Source: Glaciecola sp. KUL10 (GTDB lineage: Bacteria; Pseudomonadota; Gammaproteobacteria; Enterobacterales; Alteromonadaceae). Taken from it: a DNA stretch of 64,000 nucleotides. The notes below the pieces were generated by a model, which was not told the origin of the DNA, did no database searches, and was given only the letters and a program-made list of their open reading frames with translations. Positions 1 through 8,010 of the stretch are shown here, piece by piece. Numbering within the stretch: the stretch's first letter is position 1; each line of letters starts with the position of its first letter. A program made the position numbers and the translations under genes. The DNA is taken from positions 496,001-560,000 of the forward strand of contig NZ_BGNG01000001.1 in assembly GCF_003203515.1 (NCBI RefSeq), written 5' to 3'.

Positions 1-1695
1 AACTGATAGCCCAAGGTTATATCCTTTTGCAAAATCCCATACGCCGCCAACGCTCAAGGTAACAGGTGTAAATTCGTGATCAGCGCTAAAAACACGGGTT
101 ATTTCTTGCTCATCTCCATGGTCGTGTTCATGGTCATGATCATCATCACTCTCTTCATCATGACTATCAGCGTCGAGCATCGGTAGCATGACATCATTGG
201 CTTTCATGGTGACGCGTTCAATGCGTGCGCCTAGTTGCAATAAAATATCGCCGAAATGACGCTCTTCTAACAACGCAACGCCGAGCATTTCAGTGCTAGA
301 TGGTGGGGTAAACGCTTCACTTCCTTGCGCTTCTACATCACTCTTTTTGTAGCGAAAAGACAAGCCTCCACGCCAGTCTTTAAAGGTTTGATGCAAGGCA
401 TCTAGTCTAAACTCGTAAGTTTCATTAGCGAATACCGTACCGACGCTTCCATGCTCTATTTCAGCATGTTCGTAGTCTGTGTAGCCTGCACGCAGGTTAA
501 TCTCTTTAATAATGGGATGTTCAAAGGTAAATTCACCTAATATCTGTGCACGCGTTTGTTGCATGTCAGCGAATACTTCTTCTGAGTGCTCTTCCGAGTG
601 CTCATCATCACTATGTTCGTCATCGTGATCATGCCCTTCTTCATCCCCATGAGAGTGACCAGGGATCCCATATTCTCGATTAAACTGCTCAACAGAAGCA
701 CCAATAAACCCATTGTTTAGCAAATAGCTTCCGCCTAAAGTAAAGCCATAGGACTCTTCTACGCTATTTTCAACAAAAAAGTCTTTGTTTTCGGAGCCAT
801 GTTCGTCTTCAGATTCATGTTCATGATCGTGGACGTCCAGTTCTGCCATAACGGGAACTTCATAATCATCAGATTTGCGATAAAAACCGTCAGCATAAAC
901 GGCAAATTTGTCTAACCCAGTCGTAATGTTAAAAGAGGCCAGTTGTTGTTCATCGACTGAACTGGTTTCGAGTAACCATTCACCTTTGGTTTCGTTACTT
1001 TGCGGTACTCTAGTATCAACTATATTAACTACTCCACCGATTGCGCCGCTGCCATAAAATAAAGTAGCGGGACCTCGCAGTACTTCAATCTGTGTTGCGG
1101 TAGAGGCTTCACTTGCGACTGCGTGATCTGGGCCTACACGCGAAACATCACTCACATCTAGTCCATTTTGCGCAATCAAAACGCGCGGTCCGCTCAAGCC
1201 GCGGATAATAGGCGTGCTTGATACTTTTGCATGGAAATTTGTATGAACGCCTGTTAGCTTTTCAAGCGAATCGCCGAGTGTCGCGCTTTGTTGTCTGCGC
1301 AGTGCTTCGCCGCTCAATACACTGATAGGAATTGACGACTCCATAGACGACATGTGTAGAGGCGTAGAAACAATATCAATGACTTCGATTGGCGAACGAC
1401 TCAATGCAAACTTCAAATTGCTTAAGCCTGCATCTGTTAGGTTAACGTCTTGATGTAAATGCGCATGGCCCGCGGCTCTGATATGAATTTCAGTATTACC
1501 AGCCTTGAGGTTTTCAAACAAAAACCGCCCAGCACTGTCAGTGACAGTTGACTGATTCGAACCATGAATTTCAACATTTGCATTGGCAAGAGGATTACCA
1601 TTTGCATCCAACACAAGCCCCTCAAGTGATTGTGCTAGTGTGCAACTAGAAAGCGTTGCAAGCACCAGACTCGCAACTTTAGATAGTTTTCTCAT
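1..1695 (-). CDS. TonB-dependent receptor, ZnuD-like (zinc uptake), 3' part missing
   Basis: This is an outer-membrane TonB-dependent receptor. The frame is open from ATG at 1695 to the window edge, so the C-terminal barrel lies outside. The N-terminus is a signal peptide (MRKLSKVASLVLATLSSCTLA), then a carboxypeptidase-regulatory-like domain (about residues 22-100), then a plug with the motif QIEVLRGPATLFYGSGAIGG. The barrel has at least three His/Asp/Glu-rich extracellular stretches, for example HDHEHESEDEH and HSHGDEEGHDHDDEHSDDEH, which are typical of ZnuD zinc receptors. The start codon is about 50 bp from a Zur-like palindrome shared with the divergent MerC gene. Zinc is therefore the likely substrate. 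Family certain, substrate inferred. Confidence 0.88.
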   Translation of the reverse strand, partial: MRKLSKVASLVLATLSSCTLAQSLEGLVLDANGNPLANANVEIHGSNQSTVTDSAGRFLFENLKAGNTEIHIRAAGHAHLHQDVNLTDAGLSNLKFALSRSPIEVIDIVSTPLHMSSMESSIPISVLSGEALRRQQSATLGDSLEKLTGVHTNFHAKVSSTPIIRGLSGPRVLIAQNGLDVSDVSRVGPDHAVASEASTATQIEVLRGPATLFYGSGAIGGVVNIVDTRVPQSNETKGEWLLETSSVDEQQLASFNITTGLDKFAVYADGFYRKSDDYEVPVMAELDVHDHEHESEDEHGSENKDFFVENSVEESYGFTLGGSYLLNNGFIGASVEQFNREYGIPGHSHGDEEGHDHDDEHSDDEHSEEHSEEVFADMQQTRAQILGEFTFEHPIIKEINLRAGYTDYEHAEIEHGSVGTVFANETYEFRLDALHQTFKDWRGGLSFRYKKSDVEAQGSEAFTPPSSTEMLGVALLEERHFGDILLQLGARIERVTMKANDVMLPMLDADSHDEESDDDHDHEHDHGDEQEITRVFSADHEFTPVTLSVGGVWDFAKGYNLGLSV

Positions 1696-1744
1696 TTGCT
1701 CCCTCAAATTTTGTTGTTATAAATACTTTTCAATATTTATGTTA

Positions 1745-1759
1745 TGTTATATTGTAACA
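1745..1759. promoter_or_regulatory. Zur-like operator between the TonB receptor and merC-like gene
   Basis: TGTTATATTGTAACA is a 7-1-7 palindrome with one mismatch to the gammaproteobacterial Zur core (TGTTATANTATAACA). It sits in the divergent promoter region and probably controls both directions. Confidence 0.65.
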
Positions 1760-1782
1760 ACAATTCAAGAGGGAAAATTAAA

Positions 1783-2175
1783 TTGAACATATTATTAGAT
1801 TTTAGTGACAAAACAGCCGTTGGTCTTTCTTTTGCGTGTGTCATGCATTGTATTGCGGTGCCAATCGTTTTAATTGCCTTGCCGTCTTTATCAGGATTTT
1901 TTGCATTTGATGAGCACTTCCACCTTTGGTTGGTGTTTGCAGTTATCCCAGTCAGTCTACTCGCCATTACTTTTGGATATTTTAATCACTACAACAAGCA
2001 ACTGTTTTTTATTAGTGGAGTTGGTATGAGTATGTTATTGGCTGCTGTTGTCTTTGGTCACGATGGTTTAGGTGATGTTGGTGAGATAGGACTGACGATA
2101 GTAGGTTCAGCCCTAATTGCTTATTGCCATTTGCGAAATATTGCTTTGCGAAAGCGCTCAATTCAAACGCAATAA
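1783..2175 (+). CDS. MerC-domain small membrane protein
   Basis: This is a four-helix inner-membrane protein of about 130 residues in the MerC family. The paired cysteines lie in helix 1 (SFACVMHCIAVP), the metal-handling motif of mercuric transporters. I chose the TTG at 1783 because it has a purine-rich ribosome site (AAGAGGG) about 9 bp upstream. The in-frame ATG at 1744 lies on the Zur-like operator and has no ribosome site. It is the first gene of a probable two-gene operon with the DUF1826 gene (30 bp gap). Nothing else of a mer operon is present, so a role in zinc homeostasis is more likely than mercury resistance. This is inferred from context. Confidence 0.8.
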   Translation: MNILLDFSDKTAVGLSFACVMHCIAVPIVLIALPSLSGFFAFDEHFHLWLVFAVIPVSLLAITFGYFNHYNKQLFFISGVGMSMLLAAVVFGHDGLGDVGEIGLTIVGSALIAYCHLRNIALRKRSIQTQ

Positions 2176-2205
2176 CTCAAGCGAAATAACAAACGGAGCC
2201 AAATT

Positions 2206-2880
2206 ATGAATGCGATTGCTGAAAATAATTTTAATGAAGTCTGCAGCCAAAAAACCTTCTTATCATTCATTTCAGAAACGCCAGATATTCTCGCAAATAT
2301 TTATGAGGCGTCATGTAATATCGCTGTATGGAAGCGCACACTTTGCCAAAGCTTTCTCGCGCAAATTGCGAGTGATATCCACCAAAATCCACTAGTCAAT
2401 TCGGTATTAAGTGTGAGTGCAAATTCCATTGAAAAAGATATTGAAAAAATTGCGTTTGACAAACCTTATGGCAAACAACTTCGTGAATACATCGCCCAAG
2501 ACATAGACATGTTTTGTGTCCTATTTGATGCAAAAGAAGTAGGATTAAGGCTTTCAACCTTGGATAAAGCAATGTGTCCTCGGTTTCACGTCGACCACGT
2601 GCCATGCAGATTTATTACTACTTTTTATGGTGTTGGCACTCAATGGCTACCACACGAAAAAGTGAATAGAGAAAAGCTAGGGCATGGTAGTAAAGGGCTC
2701 GCAGATGACATTTCAGGCCTCTATTCAGCTCAGCAAGATATTCAACAACTTAATTGTGGTGATGTTGCCTTACTGAAAGGTGAGTTGTGGGATGATAATG
2801 AAGGAGCGGGACTCGTGCATCGCTCCCCTGCTTTGGGAGCGAGTGAAAAGCGGTTAGTGATGACTTTGGATTTGGTTTAG
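2206..2880 (+). CDS. DUF1826 domain protein
   Basis: This is a soluble 224-residue protein with no signal peptide. It carries the DUF1826 signature in the middle (HVDHVPCRFITTFYGVGTQW) and a C-terminal stretch VHRSPALGASEKRLVMTLD. The biochemical function is unknown. From memory, the family recurs in predicted Zur regulons of marine proteobacteria, which fits the operator upstream of the operon. It starts at ATG 2206 behind a CGGAG ribosome site. Its stop is only 3 bp from the end of the convergent DUF3299 gene, and no terminator is visible between them. Confidence 0.8.
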   Translation: MNAIAENNFNEVCSQKTFLSFISETPDILANIYEASCNIAVWKRTLCQSFLAQIASDIHQNPLVNSVLSVSANSIEKDIEKIAFDKPYGKQLREYIAQDIDMFCVLFDAKEVGLRLSTLDKAMCPRFHVDHVPCRFITTFYGVGTQWLPHEKVNREKLGHGSKGLADDISGLYSAQQDIQQLNCGDVALLKGELWDDNEGAGLVHRSPALGASEKRLVMTLDLV

Positions 2881-2883
2881 TTG

Positions 2884-3555
2884 TCAATGCTGACGAAAAT
2901 CGTCGGGATCTTCATAATAAGCTTCGATAGATATCACATCAAGCATATATGCTGATGTACCGAGTGGGTCTTCGAATAGACCTCTACGCAATACACCCTT
3001 CAACAAGTAGGCTTTGGTAATATCCAACTCATCGAACCCTTGTTCGAGTTGCGCAAAGATAATTTGATTAGGCGGTGGTGGCGGAAAATGCAAGCAGGCG
3101 CCAAAGTAAGGTACCAGAAACATACTTTGCACATTTTGTGCTTCATAGTAGTCTATCGGTACAATAAAACCCGCAATCGAGACAGCCTGCTCATCAAATG
3201 ATTCCACCGCATTAGTGGATATCATCGCGTCACTGTAAGCTTTATCTGTCGATGCTTGAATTGACAATAAGATATTATCTGCAAATTCTGTCGCGGTGCT
3301 CGCCTGCTTTTGTTGATATTTTTGCAATATGGATTTTTCGTCAAACGGCAGCAACTGAGACCATTGAAGGCGAACAGGGTCTTGCGATTCGTATTGTTCG
3401 ATTAGTTGAATATCACTTGTTTGGTAAAGTATTGAACTAAACAAAGACCATTGCTTTAAATCATGTTGATACTTAAATAAAACATACCCAAGTGAACAAC
3501 CAAGTAAAATACAAACGATAAAGCTGATACTTAACTTAATACCTCGTTTCATCAA
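2884..3555 (-). CDS. DUF3299 protein, paralogue A (probable lipoprotein or membrane-anchored)
   Basis: This 223-residue exported protein has a hydrophobic N-terminus with a possible lipobox (ILLGC-S, Cys about residue 20). The C-terminal half carries the DUF3299 signature: GFIVPIDYYEA, then FLVPYFGACLHFPPPPPNQ with six consecutive prolines. The family has no assigned reaction. It follows its paralogue at 3641-4237 by 85 bp on the same strand, so both are probably transcribed from the Zur-controlled promoter near 4268. Its start is ATGATG at 3555/3552. Confidence 0.82.
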   Translation of the reverse strand: MMKRGIKLSISFIVCILLGCSLGYVLFKYQHDLKQWSLFSSILYQTSDIQLIEQYESQDPVRLQWSQLLPFDEKSILQKYQQKQASTATEFADNILLSIQASTDKAYSDAMISTNAVESFDEQAVSIAGFIVPIDYYEAQNVQSMFLVPYFGACLHFPPPPPNQIIFAQLEQGFDELDITKAYLLKGVLRRGLFEDPLGTSAYMLDVISIEAYYEDPDDFRQH

Positions 3556-3640
3556 ATCCTCTTGTTTGATTTTTTCTTATCACTGGAACTGCTAATCCAA
3601 TTACGTTGTTGGTCTTAGCATGTTTAATCGCCGCTTAAAC

Positions 3641-4237
3641 TCATTCATCACCAAACAAAATTACCTTATCTAATTGCATTGTATATGCAGATTGACCTAA
3701 GTCATTTTCGGTAAGTTCAATTATTATTGTGCCATCAAACCAAAAAGGATCTTGCAGTGAATTGAGTTCAACGCCTTGCTCAAATCTACCGTGAATAATT
3801 TGGTTAGGTGGTGGAGGTGGAAGGTGAAGACAAGCGCCAAAATACGGCACGATAAAAAATTCGGTAATAAGTTGGTCTTCATTTGATTCAAGCGGCACCA
3901 TAAAGCCTGGGATTCTGATTCGTTTATTGTGATAAGACTCAATCACACGCGTCGACGTCAATGCCTGTTTAAAACGTTTGGCGTTTTCGTCGGTTTCGCT
4001 TAATTTATCTAACGAGTCCAAATTATCGTTGCTTGCGCCATCTTCAATATCTAAAAGCACCTCTGGAGGGTTCAGTAAAGCGTTTAAATCATCCTTTGGC
4101 ATTAGCTGTATCCACTCGATTTCTAGGTACTCGGCATTAGAATCGTCAGCTTTGCTTGGGATACTCAAGGTATAAACTAATAGAGCAGTAATACCTATTA
4201 GTTTAAGTGCGAAAGACAGTGTGGAATATTTGTTCAA
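3641..4237 (-). CDS. DUF3299 protein, paralogue B
   Basis: This 198-residue secreted protein has an N-terminal signal segment (ALKLIGITALLVYTLSIPSKA) and the DUF3299 core GFMVPLESNED then FIVPYFGACLHLPPPPPNQ. It matches the downstream gene in this core but diverges elsewhere, as expected of an old tandem duplication. The start is a TTG at 4237 with a weak ribosome site. A near-perfect Zur palindrome lies 31 bp upstream. I infer a zinc-related periplasmic role from regulation alone; the family's chemistry is not known to me. Confidence 0.8.
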   Translation of the reverse strand: MNKYSTLSFALKLIGITALLVYTLSIPSKADDSNAEYLEIEWIQLMPKDDLNALLNPPEVLLDIEDGASNDNLDSLDKLSETDENAKRFKQALTSTRVIESYHNKRIRIPGFMVPLESNEDQLITEFFIVPYFGACLHLPPPPPNQIIHGRFEQGVELNSLQDPFWFDGTIIIELTENDLGQSAYTMQLDKVILFGDE

Positions 4238-4267
4238 GGTAACTAGCTGAATTTATTTTTATGATAT

Positions 4268-4282
4268 TGTTATAATATAACA
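4268..4282. promoter_or_regulatory. Zur operator upstream of the DUF3299 pair
   Basis: TGTTATAATATAACA is a perfect 7-1-7 inverted repeat matching the gammaproteobacterial Zur consensus core. It lies 31-45 bp upstream of the start of the DUF3299 operon. Confidence 0.78.
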
Positions 4283-4386
4283 CTACAGTTTATAAACCTA
4301 GCTTATCAATAAAACAGTCTTAATCTTTAGAAAGCCATAAGCCAGCTTCGCATTGGCACTGATTTCGTCTAAGACTTAGGATTCGC

Positions 4387-5136
4387 CTATCCCAGATCCA
4401 CCAAATAATGAAACTCATCACTGCGGCAACGACTCACTCGATATTCGATCGTTTTACCGTCTATAGTACGTGTAATTCGTTTAACTTCTAACAATGCGGA
4501 GTTTGGTTTGATACCTAAAAGCTTTTCATCTTCTATGTTTGCCAACACGGCTTTGATGCTGTCTTGGGTATCTTGAACAGTTAAGTTAAATTCTTGCTGG
4601 TAATAATGATATAGGGTGTGTGGCAAGTCAGTTTCAGTTTCCAAGCCTTTAAAAAACTTGTGTGGTAAATAAATAGACTCGATAATACAAAACTGCTCTT
4701 GCAGGACGCGTTGGCGCACAAGGTGGATAACTTTTTCTGTCGACTTTAAGCCTAACTTACTTCTTATTTCGGGAGTCACCTCTTCGATAGCGAGTGATAA
4801 TAGTACGGCTTTAGGTAATTCCGGCGCTGCTCCGTCTTTGATGAGCGGGAAAAAGCGATACAAACTTTGCTGGTTATTGTGCTCAGAGACAAAGGTTCCA
4901 ACGCCTTGTTTACGCGTTAATATCTTAGAATCAGTCAGGCCATTTAACGCTTTACGAACAGTACCTTGGCTAACGCCTAACTCGTCAGCAAGTTGAAATT
5001 CATTTGGCAAGGCTTCGCCGGGCTTCCATCTTTGCTCGATTATTAATTGCTTTACATGCTCTTCAACCTGTTTATACAAGGGTTGAAAAGCTAGGTTAGG
5101 TCTATTGAGCTTGTTGTCAAATTTCTGCTTGTTCAT
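4387..5136 (-). CDS. GntR family regulator, HutC/UTRA type
   Basis: This 249-residue transcription regulator has an N-terminal winged helix (about residues 18-85: PLYKQVEEHVKQLI, then LADELGVSQGTVRKALNGL) and a C-terminal UTRA ligand-binding domain (about 105-245). HutC-type regulators usually repress sugar or amino-acid catabolic genes until a pathway ligand binds. It diverges from the GH31-TRAP operon. A 14-bp palindrome found before GH31, the TonB receptor and the aldo/keto reductase is the best candidate for its operator. The ligand may be the imported glycoside or a pathway sugar; this is inferred. Confidence 0.9.
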   Translation of the reverse strand: MNKQKFDNKLNRPNLAFQPLYKQVEEHVKQLIIEQRWKPGEALPNEFQLADELGVSQGTVRKALNGLTDSKILTRKQGVGTFVSEHNNQQSLYRFFPLIKDGAAPELPKAVLLSLAIEEVTPEIRSKLGLKSTEKVIHLVRQRVLQEQFCIIESIYLPHKFFKGLETETDLPHTLYHYYQQEFNLTVQDTQDSIKAVLANIEDEKLLGIKPNSALLEVKRITRTIDGKTIEYRVSRCRSDEFHYLVDLG

Positions 5137-5168
5137 ACTGGATTCTTTTAAACACTTGCGACTAGATT

Positions 5169-5190
5169 AATATTAATACCTATTAATATT
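5169..5190. promoter_or_regulatory. AT-rich palindrome upstream of the GntR gene
   Basis: Perfect 9-bp arms AATATTAAT and ATTAATATT are separated by 4 bp (ACCT), 33 bp upstream of the regulator start. A third copy of the half-site lies at 5247-5255. It could be a site for autoregulation or for another regulator; AT-rich chance palindromes are also possible. Confidence 0.35.
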
Positions 5191-5327
5191 CAAGCTATTA
5201 AGGCCAATCATCCCATATTTGAACAAATGGCCTCTCGATCACTGCTAATATTAATTGCGCACCTATCAACGAAATTGAAATACTCACATTTGCAGATTGA
5301 CAATAATTTAACAAAACTATAACTTAT

Positions 5328-5341
5328 GTCTTATACAAGAC
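5328..5341. promoter_or_regulatory. Putative GntR operator, site 1 (GH31-TRAP operon)
   Basis: GTCTTATACAAGAC has 5-bp arms around ATAC and lies 36-49 bp before the GH31 start. It is nearly identical to sites at 10482-10495 and 16513-16526. Confidence 0.65.
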
Positions 5342-5376
5342 TAACCAGTAGCATATACTAAAGGAATTCTAAGCCT

Positions 5377-7470
5377 GTGCTTTCTTTACAGACTCCTGAC
5401 TGGAACAAAATAGAACAGTGCGTCGTTCTCGATGCAAGTCTGTCTTCAAAAGAGACGGTCATTCTTAAGACTAATCAAGACGATATTTGCATTTCAATTA
5501 ATGAGTTTGGATTGCGCTTAACAACTACTAAAAAAGCGCACGATTTTGATTATGGCATTGTGATTAATGACACTGTTGCGTGTACGCTTAAATTGGACTT
5601 ATCTGATACTCATGTTTTTATCTCATCGGATAAGTATCAAATAAGCATTCAAAAATCCCCTTTTGCTTTTACTTGGTCAAAGGGTAAACACATCATTCAA
5701 AAAACACCTAACGACGAACATTTTGTTAGACAGTACCGGTTACCTCCGCTTGCTCAAACAGATGAAGGTTGGCTGTTTAGTTTGGATCTTGGTGCTGAAG
5801 AGCCTGTTTATGGGCTCGGTGAAAAATGGTCTTCTTTAAACAAACGCGGTCACCTTATCCGCTCATTTAACGTTGATGCTTTGGGTGTCAACGCAGAAAT
5901 TTCATATAAAAACACGCCCTTTGCGTGGAGTCCTGAGGGGTGGGGAATATTTATTAATACTCCTGCGCCCGTTACTCATTCTGTTGGTCACCCTGCTTGG
6001 TCACAACGTGCATACACTGCGCTAATTGAAGATGCATTTTTTGATATTTACTTACTCGACTCAGACTCGCCGCTACATACACTGGAAATGTATACGCACT
6101 TAACAGGCAAAGCCCCCGTTCCACCTTTGTGGAGCCTTGGTGTGATTTTATCAAAAGCTTATTACAAAGATGTGCCTGAGCTACTTGCGACAGCAAAAGC
6201 AGTGCGCGAACACAATATGCCATGTGATGTGATCACCATAGATGGCAGAGCTTGGCAAGATACTGATACGCGTTTTGCTTTTGAGTGGGATCCTAAACGT
6301 TATGACGACCCAGCATCTGTTATCAAAACGCTCAAGGATCAAAACTTTAAAGTATGCGTTTGGGAATACCCTTTGGTTTCGGTTCAAAACAAGCTGTTTG
6401 ATGAAATGGCGGCCAAAGGTTGGCTACTTAAAGATAAACGAACGGGTGAAGCCTATCGCTACCAATGGGACATGAGCGCATTTGCCGAAGTGCTCACTCC
6501 GTTACCTGAATCTGGTATCGTTGATTTTACGCACCCTGACGCATTTAATTTTTGGCTAGAAGCCCATAAACCTTTATTTGATATCGGCGTTGATATGATA
6601 AAAGCTGATTTTGGTGAGCAACTAGAAGACGACAATATGCTTGCCTACAATGGCGATTCAGGCATTAGACTGCACAATGCATATAGCTTGTTATATAACC
6701 GTTGTGTGTATGAGGCAGCGGCTAAATACTGTCAATCAGGTCCGTTCTTATTTAGTCGATCTGCTTGGGCAGGTTCACAACGATACCCAAGCCAATGGGG
6801 TGGCGATCCACAAGCTGATTGGGGTGGTCTAATTGGCAGTATTCGCGGCGCTTTATCTTGGGGAATGTCTGGCGCGCCCTACTTTGCAACAGATGTTGGT
6901 GGCTTCTACAAAGACAAGCGTGACCCATTGTTATTCGTTAGATGGTCACAAGCTGCAGTGTTCAGTGCTCACATGCGTTTGCATGGCATTGGTCAGCGTG
7001 AACCCTGGAGTTATGGACCTGAGGCAGAGGCCGCGGTCAATAAAGCATTAAAACTAAGATACATATTGATGCCATATATTTACAGTGTAATGCACCAAGC
7101 TAGCGAAACAGGCCTGCCCGTGATGCGAGCAATGCCCCTCGCCTTTGCAGATGATCGCATCGCCCAAAGCTTTGAAATGCAGTACATGCTTGGCGACAGT
7201 ATGTTAGTTGCACCTTGTACTAACCCACACAGCAAAGTTGAGGTTTATTTGCCCAAAGGCGATTGGCTACGTTTTCCTTGCGCAACGCCATTTTCGGGTG
7301 GACAACTGTTAACACTCTCGCTTGAACTTGACGAAATGGCTGTGTTTGTAAAACAAGGGCATACAATAGCTATCGGCGAACAAGTTGAACATACGCAGGC
7401 AATTTCTGCCGATTATACTAAGCTTGAACGACTCCCTCAGTGGCCAAACTCAGCGATTGAACTTAACTAG
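5377..7470 (+). CDS. GH31 alpha-glycosidase, YicI-like fold; candidate sulfoquinovosidase
   Basis: This 697-residue GH31 retaining alpha-glycosidase has no signal peptide, so it acts on imported glycosides. The nucleophile is D411 (KADFGE) and the acid/base is D477 (WGGDPQADW). The order of motifs follows YicI-type alpha-xylosidases. At the sugar-pocket motif, where E. coli YicI has Asp-Cys-Phe, this protein has D289-G290-R291, placing a positive charge near the C6 position. That suggests an anionic C6 group such as sulfonate, or a uronate. The YihQ-type sulfonate motif is not recognisable. The start is GTG with an AAGGAA ribosome site. It is followed after 3 bp by the TRAP genes. GH31 is certain; sulfoquinovosidase is inferred from the dioxygenase, reductase and exporter nearby. 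Confidence 0.85.
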   Translation: MLSLQTPDWNKIEQCVVLDASLSSKETVILKTNQDDICISINEFGLRLTTTKKAHDFDYGIVINDTVACTLKLDLSDTHVFISSDKYQISIQKSPFAFTWSKGKHIIQKTPNDEHFVRQYRLPPLAQTDEGWLFSLDLGAEEPVYGLGEKWSSLNKRGHLIRSFNVDALGVNAEISYKNTPFAWSPEGWGIFINTPAPVTHSVGHPAWSQRAYTALIEDAFFDIYLLDSDSPLHTLEMYTHLTGKAPVPPLWSLGVILSKAYYKDVPELLATAKAVREHNMPCDVITIDGRAWQDTDTRFAFEWDPKRYDDPASVIKTLKDQNFKVCVWEYPLVSVQNKLFDEMAAKGWLLKDKRTGEAYRYQWDMSAFAEVLTPLPESGIVDFTHPDAFNFWLEAHKPLFDIGVDMIKADFGEQLEDDNMLAYNGDSGIRLHNAYSLLYNRCVYEAAAKYCQSGPFLFSRSAWAGSQRYPSQWGGDPQADWGGLIGSIRGALSWGMSGAPYFATDVGGFYKDKRDPLLFVRWSQAAVFSAHMRLHGIGQREPWSYGPEAEAAVNKALKLRYILMPYIYSVMHQASETGLPVMRAMPLAFADDRIAQSFEMQYMLGDSMLVAPCTNPHSKVEVYLPKGDWLRFPCATPFSGGQLLTLSLELDEMAVFVKQGHTIAIGEQVEHTQAISADYTKLERLPQWPNSAIELN

Positions 7471-7473
7471 GCA

Positions 7474-8010
7474 ATGATGAATTTGTTAAAAGGATTTATT
7501 AATTTACTTGATACCTTAAATGAAGCTAATGCTAATTTTGGTAGATGGACTGCGGGGCTGTTCTTAGCCGCGATGGTCTGTATGATCATCGCTCAAGTAG
7601 GCTTTCGCTATTTGCTCAATGATTCATTAACTTGGACAGAAGAACTTTCAAAGTTCGCAATGGTGTGGATCGCCTGTTTAGTTGCCCCATATGCGTATAA
7701 ACATCATCTAAATGTGTCAATCGAAATGTTTCACCAAGCGCTGCCTGCGGCACTTGCGCGTGTGGCCGAAATTGCCGTTACACTTTTGGTGCTACTGATA
7801 TCCTATTTATTTTTTAAATACAGTTTGGGCTTTGTTGCAAACGGCGCAAGTATCAACGCTGCATCAGTGCCACTTTCATTGTTTTATGTTTATTTGTGCA
7901 TGCCCTACGCTTTTGGCTCTTTATTTCTAGTCGGCATTCAACGCTTGCTAGAGCAAACCTCAACACCAATTATTCATTCAAATAATGTCTTCCAACAGGA
8001 GCTGAAATAG
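7474..8010 (+). CDS. TRAP transporter small membrane subunit (DctQ type)
   Basis: This 178-residue inner-membrane protein has four predicted helices and the DctQ signature (FRYLLNDSLTWTEELSKFAMVWI). It is the small subunit of a tripartite ATP-independent periplasmic transporter, normally driven by a sodium gradient. It begins 3 bp after the GH31 stop and ends immediately before the large subunit, so expression is coupled. The cognate substrate is probably what GH31 hydrolyses, or its product. TRAP systems usually carry organic acids, which fits an anionic sugar better than a neutral one. Confidence 0.92.
   Translation: MMNLLKGFINLLDTLNEANANFGRWTAGLFLAAMVCMIIAQVGFRYLLNDSLTWTEELSKFAMVWIACLVAPYAYKHHLNVSIEMFHQALPAALARVAEIAVTLLVLLISYLFFKYSLGFVANGASINAASVPLSLFYVYLCMPYAFGSLFLVGIQRLLEQTSTPIIHSNNVFQQELK

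Noticed and set aside
1783-2175. Mercury-resistance operon
   Set aside because: Only a MerC-like gene is present; no merR, merT, merP or merA. The Zur-like site favours zinc biology.
3060-3090. GGTGG-type simple repeat
   Set aside because: It encodes the conserved run of prolines in the DUF3299 core and appears in both paralogues, so it is coding, not a microsatellite.
5377-7470. GH31 enzyme as a YihQ orthologue
   Set aside because: The catalytic region follows YicI-type spacing, and the YihQ sulfonate-binding motif as I recall it is not recognisable; only a functional parallel is proposed.
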